From positions 372,001 to 436,000 of the forward strand of contig CAWGLV010000001.1 in the NCBI GenBank assembly GCA_963823495.1: a DNA stretch of 64,000 bases, given 5' to 3'. The notes below the pieces were generated by a model. That model was not told the DNA's origin and did no database searches. It saw only the letters and a list, made by a program, of their open reading frames with translations. Below, piece by piece: positions 1-8,117 of this stretch. Made by a program: the position numbers and the translations under genes. The DNA comes from DATDAH01 sp963823495 (GTDB lineage: Bacteria > Actinomycetota > Acidimicrobiia > Acidimicrobiales > DATDAH01). Numbering within the stretch: position 1 is the stretch's first letter; every line of letters begins with the position of its first letter.

Positions 1-566
1 TCGACGCCGAGGGCATCGCCCGGGCCATCGCCGCCGTGCCCGTGCCCGTCGTCACCGGTCTGGGCCACGAGATCGACCGGGCGGTGGCCGACGAGGTGGC
101 CCACACCAGCCTGAAGACCCCGACCGCCTGTGCCGCCTGGCTGGTCGACCGCGTCCACGACTGGGTGGCCGGCCTCGAGGACACCTGGGCGGCGATCGCC
201 GCCCGCGCCCTGGCCCACCTGGACCGGGCCGACGACCGCGTCCACCGGGCCGCCCGTCGGGCGGTGATCTCCAGCCGGCGGGGCCTGGACCGGGCCGACC
301 AGCGCCATCGGGACCTCGCCGGGGAGATCCGGCGCCGCGCACCCCGCACCCTGGACCGAGCCGACCAGCGCCTGGTCGACTGGGGGGCGCGCCTGAACGC
401 CTATGACCCCGCCCGCACGCTGGCCCGCGGCTGGTCCATCACCCGGACCGCACGCGGCGAGCTCGTCCGCTCCCCCGCCGATGCCCCGCCCGGCACCGCG
501 CTGGTCACCACCCTCGCCGAGGGCGAGGTGACCAGTCGGTCCACGTCCCCCGAGGAACCCTCATGA
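1..566 (+). CDS. xseA: Exodeoxyribonuclease VII large subunit, C-terminal part
   Basis: The reading frame is open from base 3 and the gene begins outside the window. The segment contains VVTGLGHEIDRAVADEVA, typical of the catalytic region of the large subunit, followed by a long arginine- and alanine-rich helical region and a short C-terminal domain (ARGWSITR). With XseB the protein forms the nuclease that degrades single-stranded DNA to oligonucleotides in the cytoplasm. Its stop codon overlaps the xseB start (ATGA at 563-566), which indicates translational coupling. Assignment is from sequence family resemblance plus this partner gene. Confidence 0.93.
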   Translation, partial: DAEGIARAIAAVPVPVVTGLGHEIDRAVADEVAHTSLKTPTACAAWLVDRVHDWVAGLEDTWAAIAARALAHLDRADDRVHRAARRAVISSRRGLDRADQRHRDLAGEIRRRAPRTLDRADQRLVDWGARLNAYDPARTLARGWSITRTARGELVRSPADAPPGTALVTTLAEGEVTSRSTSPEEPS

Positions 567-790
567 CCGAGCCGACCGACGACGACGCCCAGCCGGATTA
601 CGCCGAAGCCCTCGCCGAGCTCGAGGCCATCCTCGCCGAGCTCGACGACGACCGCCTCGACGTGGATGCCCTGGCCGAGAAGGTGGCCCGGGCCGGCGAG
701 CTCGTCGCCCTGTGCCGCGACCGGGTGGCGGGGGCCCGCCTCGCCGTCGAGGACGTGGTCACCGACCTGGACGGGGCCGAGCCCGGCTGA
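563..790 (+). CDS. xseB: Exodeoxyribonuclease VII small subunit
   Basis: This 75-residue acidic helical protein has the signature of the family: YAEALAELEAILAEL near the N-terminus and a second helix with ELVALCRDRV. Length matches the usual 70-85 residues. It binds the large subunit as several copies per complex. The start ATG overlaps the xseA stop, as in many bacteria. The following gene starts 49 bases downstream and seems to have its own promoter. Confidence 0.95.
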   Translation: MTEPTDDDAQPDYAEALAELEAILAELDDDRLDVDALAEKVARAGELVALCRDRVAGARLAVEDVVTDLDGAEPG

Positions 791-824
791 CCGGAACTGG
801 CACCACGGGGTGCGGTCATGTGAC

Positions 825-830
825 TACAGT
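825..830 (+). promoter_or_regulatory. Candidate -10 element (TACAGT) of a leaderless promoter
   Basis: TACAGT lies 9 bases upstream of the GTG at 840, with no Shine-Dalgarno sequence between. This spacing would place the transcription start at or just before the start codon. Confidence 0.45.
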
Positions 831-839
831 GCGTGCTGC

Positions 840-2603
840 GTGACCGTTCGGGACCCCACCGAGGACCTCCTCCGCGACGCCGAGGACCGGTATCGGGACG
901 TGGTCGCCCACAACGACCGCCTCTCGGGGATCATCGAGGCGACCAGCGACCTCGTGCTGGTCACCGACGCAACCGGCCATCCGCTCTACCTCAACCGGGC
1001 CGCCCTGGCCTTCTACGACCTCATCGCCGTCGAGGCCACGGCCGAGGATCTCGATCTCCGCCTTCCGGCGTGGGTGCGGGCCCGCTTCGAACGTGAGGTC
1101 CGTCCCGCACTCGAGTCCGAGGGCATCTGGACCGGCGAGCTGGCCCTCCTGCGCAACGGCCTGGAGATCCCCTTCTCCGTGCAGTGCCTGGCCCACCGCA
1201 ACGGCGACGGTGAGGTGGCCTGGCTCTCGATGGTGGCCCGGGACATCAGTGAGCGGAAGGACTTCGAGGCCCAGCTCCGCGAGCAGGCCACCCACGACGA
1301 GCTCACCGGTCTCCCCAACCGCACCCTGCTGACCGATCGCCTGCGCATGGCCCTGGCTCGCGGGCGACGGACGAGCACCGGAGTGGCGGTGCTCTTCTGT
1401 GACCTCGACCACTTCAAGGTCGTCAACGACAGCCTCGGCCACGCCGTCGGCGACGAGCTGCTGATCGAGACGGCCCGACGGCTGACCCGCGCCCTGCGCC
1501 CCGGCGACACCGTGGCTCGCTTCGGGGGCGACGAGTTCGTCGTGCTGTGCGAGGACCTGACCGAGAAGGACGATGCGCTCCTCGTGGCCGAGCGGGTGCG
1601 CGACAGCGTCGACGAGCGTTACGAGATCGGCGACGCCGAGATCTTCATGACGGTGAGCACCGGCATCGCCTACACCGACGACCCCACAGCCGACCCCGGC
1701 CACCTGATCCGGGACGCCGACGCCGCCATGTACCAGGCCAAGGGCGGTGGCCGGGACCGCGCCGCGATGTTCGACCACGCCATGCGCGAGGCCGCCGTGC
1801 ACCGCATGGCCACCGAGAACGCACTGCACCGGGCCCTGGACCGCCACGAGCTGCGGATCCACTACCAGCCCGAGATCGACCTCACCACGGGTTCGATCGT
1901 CGGCGTCGAGGCGCTGCTGCGGTGGGAGCACCCCCAGCGGGGCCTGCTCGGGCCCGACGAGTTCATCCGGGTCACCGAGGAGACCGGGCTGATCGTGCCC
2001 ATCGGCCGCTGGGTCGTGGAGCAGGCCTGCCGTCAGGTCCAGCACTGGCAGGCCGAGTACCCGGTGGCCGCCGACGACCTCTTCGTCAGCGTGAACCTCT
2101 CGGCCCGCCAGCTCGGACACCGGACCCTCACCACCGAGGTGGCCGCCGTGCTCGACGACACCGGGCTCGACCCGCACCGCCTCCACCTCGAGATCACCGA
2201 GAGCGTCCTCATGGACGACGTGGAGCGGGCCGGCGAACGGCTTCACCAACTCCACGACCTGGGCGTCTGCCTCATCGTGGACGACTTCGGCACGGGGTAC
2301 TCCTCCCTGTCCTACCTGTCCCGCTTCCCGGTCGACCTCCTCAAGGTGGACCGCTCCTTCGTGCGGGGGCTCGGCCTCGACCCGACCGACACCGCGATCG
2401 TGCGGGCGGTCATCACCCTGGCCCACAACCTCGGTCTGCGGGCCGTCGGTGAGGGCGTCGAGCGCGGCGAGCACCTCGAGGCCCTCCGGACGCTGGACTG
2501 TGACCTGGCCCAGGGCTTCCTGCTGGCGCGGCCCCAGCCGGCGCACGGCATCGGTCGGCTGCTCGAGGCCACCCTCACCCCGGTCGGCGCCCCCACGCGC
2601 TGA
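840..2603 (+). CDS. PAS-GGDEF-EAL cyclic-di-GMP synthase/phosphodiesterase
   Basis: The protein of about 587 residues has an N-terminal PAS sensor domain (roughly residues 20-135), a GGDEF domain with intact GGDEF at 229-233 and an EAL domain with intact EAL at 357-359. An inhibitory-site RxxD (RPGD) lies five residues before GGDEF, so product inhibition is plausible. The family makes c-di-GMP from GTP with GGDEF and opens it to pGpG with EAL; which activity dominates cannot be read from sequence. No membrane segment is seen, so it is probably cytoplasmic. I chose GTG 840 because the upstream frame overlaps xseB and a -10-like hexamer lies just before it. A paralogue follows directly. Confidence 0.9.
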   Translation: MTVRDPTEDLLRDAEDRYRDVVAHNDRLSGIIEATSDLVLVTDATGHPLYLNRAALAFYDLIAVEATAEDLDLRLPAWVRARFEREVRPALESEGIWTGELALLRNGLEIPFSVQCLAHRNGDGEVAWLSMVARDISERKDFEAQLREQATHDELTGLPNRTLLTDRLRMALARGRRTSTGVAVLFCDLDHFKVVNDSLGHAVGDELLIETARRLTRALRPGDTVARFGGDEFVVLCEDLTEKDDALLVAERVRDSVDERYEIGDAEIFMTVSTGIAYTDDPTADPGHLIRDADAAMYQAKGGGRDRAAMFDHAMREAAVHRMATENALHRALDRHELRIHYQPEIDLTTGSIVGVEALLRWEHPQRGLLGPDEFIRVTEETGLIVPIGRWVVEQACRQVQHWQAEYPVAADDLFVSVNLSARQLGHRTLTTEVAAVLDDTGLDPHRLHLEITESVLMDDVERAGERLHQLHDLGVCLIVDDFGTGYSSLSYLSRFPVDLLKVDRSFVRGLGLDPTDTAIVRAVITLAHNLGLRAVGEGVERGEHLEALRTLDCDLAQGFLLARPQPAHGIGRLLEATLTPVGAPTR

Positions 2604-2651
2604 TCCGGCGCCCGCGTCAGGGCATCCCCGAACCGCGCCCGGGTCCACTCC

Positions 2652-2657
2652 TAGGCT
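2652..2657 (+). promoter_or_regulatory. Candidate -10 element (TAGGCT)
   Basis: TAGGCT lies 11 bases upstream of ATG 2669 and no ribosome binding site is visible in between, so the transcript could be leaderless or nearly so. Confidence 0.45.
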
Positions 2658-2668
2658 CGCGTCCGATC

Positions 2669-4450
2669 ATGTCCGTGTTCCGTCGCCACCCCCCGCGCCA
2701 CGATCGACCACCGCCGGTGGCCGGGCCGGAACACGACCACGACCACCTCGACGCCATCCTGGCCGTCGCCACCGACCTGGTGACCACCGTCGACCGGGCC
2801 GGTCGCCTGGTGTACGCCAACCCCGCCGCCGAGGCCTTCTTCGGCGTCGGCCGCCCGGAGAGCAGCGATCGCTGGGGCGCGCCGCCGCGTTGGGCCGTCC
2901 AGCGCTACCAGGACGAGATCCGACCCGCCCTGCGGTCCACGGGCCGCTGGGAGGGCGAACTGGCCCTCACCCGCGACGGCGACGAGATCCCCGTGGCCTG
3001 CGTGCTGGTCGCCCACCGGGGCGAGGACGGCCGGATCGACCGCGTCTCGGCCATCACCCGGGACCTGTCGGAGACCCGGCGGCGGGAGGCCAGCCTCCAG
3101 CACCACTTCACCCACGACGAGCTCACCGGCCTGCCCAACCGCACCCTGCTGATGGACCGCCTCGGGGTGGCTCTGGCCCGCAGCCCCCGGCTGCACACCG
3201 GAGTGGCGGTCCTGTGCTGTGATCTCGACCGCTTCAAGGTCGTGAACGAGGGCCTCGGGGCCGAGGGGGCCGACGAGGTCCTCCTGCAGGTGACCGAACG
3301 ACTGGCCGAGAGCGTCCGCCCGGGAGACACCGTGGCCCGCTTCGGTGGTGACGAGTTCGTACTGCTGTGCTCGGACCTCACGTCACCCCGGGACGCCGTG
3401 GTGCTCTCCGAACGGATCCAGGAGGGGGTGCGGGCGCCGATCGCGGTGGGGGGCACCGAACTGGTCGTGACCCTGAGCATCGGCATCGCCTACGACGAGA
3501 CCGGACAAAGCCGCCCCGAGGCCCTGGTGCGCGACGCCGACGCCGCCATGTACCGGGCCAAGGCGGGCGGGCGGGACCGGACCGAGGTGTTCGACGATGC
3601 CCTGCGGCACCGCGCCCTGGACCGCCTCGACACCGAGTCCGGCCTTCGCCGGGCCGTCGACGACGGCCGCCTCGTCGTGCACTACCAACCGGTGATCGAG
3701 CTGCGCGACGACCGGGTCTCGGGCTTCGAGGCCCTCATGCGCTGGGAACACCCCGAGCGCGGGATGCTCGCCCCGGCGGAGTTCATGGAGGTGGCCGAGG
3801 AGACGGGCCTCATCGTGCCCCTCGGCCGCCACGTCTTCGCCGAGGCCTGCCGCCAGACCGTGGCCTGGCAGCAGGGCTCCGCGGGCGCCGACCTGGGGGT
3901 CTACGTGAACTTCTCCGCCGCCCAGCTCCGCCACACGACGGTGGTCGAGGACGTCGCCCTGGTCCTGGACGACACCGGCATCGACCCCACGTGCGTGCAG
4001 GTGGAGGTCACCGAGCACGTCCTGCTGGACGAGGAGGACGTGGCGGTCAGCCAGATCTCGGCCCTGAAGGACCTCGGCGTGAAGATCGTCATCGACGACT
4101 TCGGCACGGGGTACTCGTCCCTGGCCTACCTGCGCCGCTTCCCGGTCGACCTGCTCAAGGTCGACCGCTCCTTCGTCGCCGGCGTGAACCGGGGCACCGG
4201 TGACGAAGCCATCGTCCGTGGCGTGATCGACCTGGCCCACCGCCTGGGCCTCGTCGCGGTGGCCGAGGGCGTGGAGTTCGCCGACCAGGTCCGCACCCTG
4301 CGCGAGCTCGGCTGCGAGCGGGCCCAGGGCTACTTCCTGGGCCGCCCGGCCACCGGACCCACCCAGACCGCCTTCCTGGCGACCCGCACCCCCGGCCGCC
4401 GCCTGGACCTCCGCGACCCGGTCGCCCACCCCGGCGCCGGCGCCGCCTGA
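2669..4450 (+). CDS. PAS-GGDEF-EAL cyclic-di-GMP synthase/phosphodiesterase, tandem paralogue
   Basis: This 593-residue protein has the same order as its upstream neighbour: PAS (about 25-130), GGDEF (intact at 226-230, preceded by RPGD inhibitory site) and EAL (intact at 354-356, EALMRWEHPERG). The two genes are similar over most of their length but differ in the N-terminal 20 residues, here basic and histidine-rich, so they look like an old tandem duplication whose sensors have diverged. The 65-base gap contains its own promoter-like hexamer, so the pair need not be co-transcribed. A 51-base palindrome follows the stop codon. Confidence 0.9.
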   Translation: MSVFRRHPPRHDRPPPVAGPEHDHDHLDAILAVATDLVTTVDRAGRLVYANPAAEAFFGVGRPESSDRWGAPPRWAVQRYQDEIRPALRSTGRWEGELALTRDGDEIPVACVLVAHRGEDGRIDRVSAITRDLSETRRREASLQHHFTHDELTGLPNRTLLMDRLGVALARSPRLHTGVAVLCCDLDRFKVVNEGLGAEGADEVLLQVTERLAESVRPGDTVARFGGDEFVLLCSDLTSPRDAVVLSERIQEGVRAPIAVGGTELVVTLSIGIAYDETGQSRPEALVRDADAAMYRAKAGGRDRTEVFDDALRHRALDRLDTESGLRRAVDDGRLVVHYQPVIELRDDRVSGFEALMRWEHPERGMLAPAEFMEVAEETGLIVPLGRHVFAEACRQTVAWQQGSAGADLGVYVNFSAAQLRHTTVVEDVALVLDDTGIDPTCVQVEVTEHVLLDEEDVAVSQISALKDLGVKIVIDDFGTGYSSLAYLRRFPVDLLKVDRSFVAGVNRGTGDEAIVRGVIDLAHRLGLVAVAEGVEFADQVRTLRELGCERAQGYFLGRPATGPTQTAFLATRTPGRRLDLRDPVAHPGAGAA

Positions 4451-4464
4451 CCCGGCCCCCGAGC

Positions 4465-4515
4465 CGAAATCGCGTTGATCGGTCACGCCTGGCGTGACCA
4501 ACTGACGCAATTTCG
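4465..4515. repeat. 51-bp palindromic intergenic element (copy 1)
   Basis: The outer arms CGAAATCGCGT and ACGCAATTTCG pair with one mismatch, and an inner pair GGTCACGCC/GGCGTGACC is perfect around a single T. Its reverse complement matches the element at 9708-9758 in 37 of the first 40 bases. It sits between two genes on the same strand and could end the upstream transcript, although no T run follows. Confidence 0.8.
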
Positions 4516-4520
4516 CACGC

Positions 4521-4526
4521 CACACT
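4521..4526 (+). promoter_or_regulatory. Weak candidate -10 element (CACACT)
   Basis: CACACT lies 6 bases before ATG 4533. It is a poor match alone but has the same position as the stronger hexamers in this window. Confidence 0.25.
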
Positions 4527-4532
4527 GGGGCC

Positions 4533-5210
4533 ATGACGACCACCGTGACGGTCCCGACCCGCTACCAGGGGCCCCCCGACACGGCGAACGGGGGCTATGT
4601 CGCGGGCCTGCTGGCCGTCGACCTCGGTCCGGCCGCGACCGTGCGCCTCGAGGCGGCCGTGCCGCTCGAGACCCCGCTGCGCCTGGAGACCGGCGACGCC
4701 GGGGCGTCGCTGTGGGACGGCGAGCAGCGGGTGGCGGTCGCAGCCCCCCACGACGGCATCCCGCGCCCGGGCGCCGGGGTCGACTCGGACGCGGCCGAGG
4801 CCACGGTGGGCCCGACGGCGGAGGAGCACACCTTCCCGCACTGCTTCGTGTGCGGTCCGTCGGCCGTCGACGGCCTCCACATCACGCCCGGGCCGCTGCC
4901 CGACGGCTCGGCCATCGCGACCACCTGGATCCCGGACCCCGCCGGGGCAGACCTCGACGTCGACCGTCTGGCGTGGGCCGCCCTCGACTGCCCCTCGGGC
5001 CTGGCCGTCATGGCACAGGGGGTCGCCGTCGTTCTCGGCACGATGACCGCCCAGATCGACCGGCCCCTCGAGGCGGGTGAGCCTCTGGTCGTGGTCGGCC
5101 GTCACACCGCCTCGGAAGGGCGCAAGCGGTTCGCGTCGACGACGCTCTACGACGCCGACGGCGAGCCCGTCGCGTGGTCCGAGGCGGTCTGGATCACCCT
5201 GCCGTCCTGA
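4533..5210 (+). CDS. Hotdog-fold thioesterase-like protein
   Basis: The 225-residue protein carries HCFVCGP at about residue 109 and a later ALDCPSGLAVM segment, both seen in uncharacterised actinobacterial proteins of the PaaI/hotdog type. NGGYVAGLLA near the N-terminus also resembles the active-site helix region of thioesterase-like proteins. A role in hydrolysing or binding an acyl-CoA is inferred only from fold resemblance. No signal peptide is present. Neighbours give no pathway. It lies alone between a palindromic element and a surface protein gene. Confidence 0.6.
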   Translation: MTTTVTVPTRYQGPPDTANGGYVAGLLAVDLGPAATVRLEAAVPLETPLRLETGDAGASLWDGEQRVAVAAPHDGIPRPGAGVDSDAAEATVGPTAEEHTFPHCFVCGPSAVDGLHITPGPLPDGSAIATTWIPDPAGADLDVDRLAWAALDCPSGLAVMAQGVAVVLGTMTAQIDRPLEAGEPLVVVGRHTASEGRKRFASTTLYDADGEPVAWSEAVWITLPS

Positions 5211-5246
5211 GGGCCGTGCCTGGTGCCCCGGAACCGCCCCGCCACG

Positions 5247-5276
5247 ACCCTCCTCCAGACCAACCTCGCCGGAAGC
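5247..5276 (+). repeat. 30-bp direct repeat, upstream copy
   Basis: This block matches 8061-8090 in 28 of 30 bases. The downstream copy encodes the last residues (TLFQTNLA) and stop of the SLH surface protein. Here it lies upstream of that gene and could encode TLLQTNLAG, so it looks like the 3' remnant of a second gene of the same family. Confidence 0.75.
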
Positions 5277-5384
5277 GCCCCGACCCCCCCCCGGCTTGAC
5301 AGCCTCGCCCACCTGACCGAGGCTCGCCCCTCACAACGCGGTCGTCGTGTCGAAGACCTACGACGGCCCGAACCGGGGGGGACC

Positions 5385-8087
5385 GTGCCGGCACACCAGA
5401 CCAGGACGCGCCGATTCAGCGCAGCCACCGCCACGATCCTGGCGGTCGCCACCCTGCTCCTCGCCTCCGCCGACCAGTGGACCCCCGCCCAAGCCGAAGC
5501 CACAGAAGGCGGGCCACCCGTTGTGACCGAGTTCGCCTATGTCACGAACGCCAACGACGACACCGTGACGCCCATCGCCATCCCGGCCAACACCGCCGGC
5601 ACCCCCATCGACGTCGGCGACACCCCGAGCGCCATCGCCATCACCCCCGACGGCGCCACCGCCTACGTCACCAACGAAGCCGACGACAACCTCACGCCCA
5701 TCGCGCTTCCCGCCAACACCCCCGGCACCCCCATCGACGTCGGCGACAGGCCGAGCGCCGTCGCCATCACCCCCGACGGCGCCACCGCCTACGTGGTCAA
5801 CCTCAACGACGACACCGTCACCCCCATCGCCCTCCCCGCCGGCACCCCCGGCACCCCCATCCCCGTCGGCGACAACCCGCGCGCCATCGCCATCACCCCC
5901 GACGGCGCCACCGCCTACGTCACCAACGCCATCGACGACACCGTCACCCCCATCGCCCTCCCCGCCGGCACCGCCGGCACCCCCATCGACGTCGGCGCCT
6001 TCCCCGTCGCCATCGCCATCACCCCCGACGGCACCACCGCCTACGTGGTCAACCAGAGCGTTCCCTCGGTCACCCCCATCGCCCTTCCCGCCAACACCCC
6101 CGGCACCCCCATCCCCGTCGGGGCCTCCGCGGCCGGCATCGCCATCACCCCCGACGGCACCACCGCCTACGTCACCAACCTCAACGACGGGAACGTCACG
6201 CCCATCGCCCTCCCCGCCAACACCCCCGGCACCCCCATCGACGTCGGCGACGGCCCCCTCGGCATCGCCATCACCCCCGACGGCACCACCGCCTACACCG
6301 CCGACCTCTTCGTGGACACCGTCACCCCGGTGTCACTTCCCGCGACCCCCGGCACCGCCGTCGACGTCGGCGACGGCCCCACCGCCATCGCCATCGCCAC
6401 CCCGCCCGAATGCCCCGGCCAGGTCGCCGACGAAGCGCAGTACCGGGCGGCACTGGCGTGCTTCTCGATCGACGACCGGGCCCCCCACACCATCGAGCTC
6501 ACCGCCGACATCACCCTCGTCGGCGGCACCGACCCGACCTACACCGGGGCCCAGCCCCTGACCATCGACGGCAACGGCCACACCGTCGACGCCACCAGCT
6601 CCAGCCGGATCCTCAGGCACAACTCGGGTGCCCTCCTCACGGTCGACGCTCTCACCGCCCTCGACGGCCAAGGGGACGCCGGGGGAGCTCTCTACGCCGC
6701 GACCGCGGCGGTCACGGTGACCGACAGCCAGTTCTCGGGCAACCAGGCGGGTGACGACAACGGGGGCGCCATCTGGGCCAACGCCGGTCCCGTTTCGATC
6801 AGTGGCAGCACGTTCCGCGACAACACCGCCGAGCAGGGTGGCGCCGTGTTCTCCACCACCACCGTGACCGTGGCTTCCAGCTGGTTCACGGGCAACCAGG
6901 CCGACGCGCTGGGCGGTGCCCTCCGTGGGGCAACCGTGACCGTCACGGGGAGCACGCTGGACGACAACACCGCCGTTGGTCCCGGTGGCGCGATCCACGC
7001 CACCAGCGCCGCCGCGTCCAACAGCACACTGGTCCACAACACCGCCGTTGTGCTCGGTGGTGGCGGTATCACCGCCAACTCGGTCGTCCTCGAACACGCG
7101 ACGGTGGTGTCCAACACCACCCCGGGCGGTCATGGTTCCAACATCAGCACCCAGGACCTGACCAGCTTCGGTTCGGTGGTGGCTGATCCGTTGGGTGGGG
7201 GCTCGGACTGCTCGGAGGTCGGGTCGACGACCTCGACCTACAGCTTCTCGGGCGATGATTCCTGTGGCTTCACCGGCGTCGGCGACATCGAGAACGGCGG
7301 CAGCCCGATCCTGGGGGCGTTGCGGGACAACGGCGGACCGACCCCGAGCCGCTTCCCGCTCATCGGCTCCCCCATCCCCGACACGGTCACCGCCTGTTCC
7401 ACCGACCTCGACCTGGCCACCGACCAACGCGGCGTGGACCGGCCCTTCGCCGGGGCCTGTGACCTCGGCGCCATCGAAGCCGTCTATCCCGCCCACGGCT
7501 TCACCGGAGTGAGCAACTTCTATGAGCCCACCGTCCGCTGGATCACCAGCGACGTGCAGGACCCCCCGCTCATGACCGGGTTCGGCAACGGCACCTTCCA
7601 CGCGAACAACGACATCACCCGCGGCCAAGCCGTCCGCCTGCTCTACCGGGCCTTCGGCGAACCCGACGTCACCGCTCTGGCCCCCCACGGCTTCACCGAC
7701 GTCCCCAACTGGGTCGAGAACTCGGTGCGGTGGGCCAAAGCCAACGGCATCTTCAACGGCTTCCAGAACAACACCTTCCGCCCCAACAACCCCATCTCCC
7801 GCGGCAACTACACCCGCAGCCTCTACCAGGCCGCCGGCGCCCCCGACACCACCGCCTATGAACCCCACGGCATGACCGACATCACCCCGTTCTACGAGAA
7901 CGCCGTGCGCTGGGCCATCCACAACGGCCTGGCCAACGGCTTCCAGGACGACACCTACCGCACCGGCAACAACATCAACCGCGGCAACGCGGCCCGCATC
8001 TTCTACAACACCAACCGCGCCCCCGACGCCTGGGCGAACCCCGGCACCGCACCCTCCGTCACCCTCTTCCAGACCAACCTCGCCTGA
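5385..8087 (+). CDS. Secreted surface protein: YVTN propeller, beta-helix and three SLH domains
   Basis: The 900-residue protein starts with a basic N-terminus and a hydrophobic signal segment (about 14-32) ending near AQAEA. Residues 49-340 hold seven repeats of 42 residues (126 bases each) with PDGATAYVTN and TPIALPANTPGTPI, a YVTN-type beta-propeller. Residues about 390-640 resemble a right-handed beta-helix with GGAIYA-like turns, as in polymorphic membrane proteins. From about 703 three SLH repeats follow (TRGQAVRLLYRAFG and two relatives), which usually anchor proteins to cell-wall polymers. It probably sits on the cell surface. GTG 5385 was chosen because it places the signal peptide at the N-terminus; the frame is open further upstream. 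A 30-base repeat flanks the gene on both sides. Confidence 0.85.
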   Translation: MPAHQTRTRRFSAATATILAVATLLLASADQWTPAQAEATEGGPPVVTEFAYVTNANDDTVTPIAIPANTAGTPIDVGDTPSAIAITPDGATAYVTNEADDNLTPIALPANTPGTPIDVGDRPSAVAITPDGATAYVVNLNDDTVTPIALPAGTPGTPIPVGDNPRAIAITPDGATAYVTNAIDDTVTPIALPAGTAGTPIDVGAFPVAIAITPDGTTAYVVNQSVPSVTPIALPANTPGTPIPVGASAAGIAITPDGTTAYVTNLNDGNVTPIALPANTPGTPIDVGDGPLGIAITPDGTTAYTADLFVDTVTPVSLPATPGTAVDVGDGPTAIAIATPPECPGQVADEAQYRAALACFSIDDRAPHTIELTADITLVGGTDPTYTGAQPLTIDGNGHTVDATSSSRILRHNSGALLTVDALTALDGQGDAGGALYAATAAVTVTDSQFSGNQAGDDNGGAIWANAGPVSISGSTFRDNTAEQGGAVFSTTTVTVASSWFTGNQADALGGALRGATVTVTGSTLDDNTAVGPGGAIHATSAAASNSTLVHNTAVVLGGGGITANSVVLEHATVVSNTTPGGHGSNISTQDLTSFGSVVADPLGGGSDCSEVGSTTSTYSFSGDDSCGFTGVGDIENGGSPILGALRDNGGPTPSRFPLIGSPIPDTVTACSTDLDLATDQRGVDRPFAGACDLGAIEAVYPAHGFTGVSNFYEPTVRWITSDVQDPPLMTGFGNGTFHANNDITRGQAVRLLYRAFGEPDVTALAPHGFTDVPNWVENSVRWAKANGIFNGFQNNTFRPNNPISRGNYTRSLYQAAGAPDTTAYEPHGMTDITPFYENAVRWAIHNGLANGFQDDTYRTGNNINRGNAARIFYNTNRAPDAWANPGTAPSVTLFQTNLA

Positions 8088-8090
8088 AGC
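8061..8090 (+). repeat. 30-bp direct repeat, downstream copy
   Basis: It covers the final codons and stop of the SLH protein and matches 5247-5276 with two mismatches. Confidence 0.75.
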
Positions 8091-8117
8091 AGCCCGCTGC
8101 CCCGGCATCCTGGGGCC

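Noticed and set aside
816..2648. A 610-codon open frame on the minus strand opposite the first GGDEF-EAL gene
   Set aside because: It mirrors the codon pattern of the real gene, as expected at high GC, and its protein is a low-complexity mix of G, V, E and A without a domain.
5554..6400. Regular 126-bp repeats that could be taken for a satellite or CRISPR-like array
   Set aside because: They are in frame, encode the YVTN propeller and have no constant spacers.
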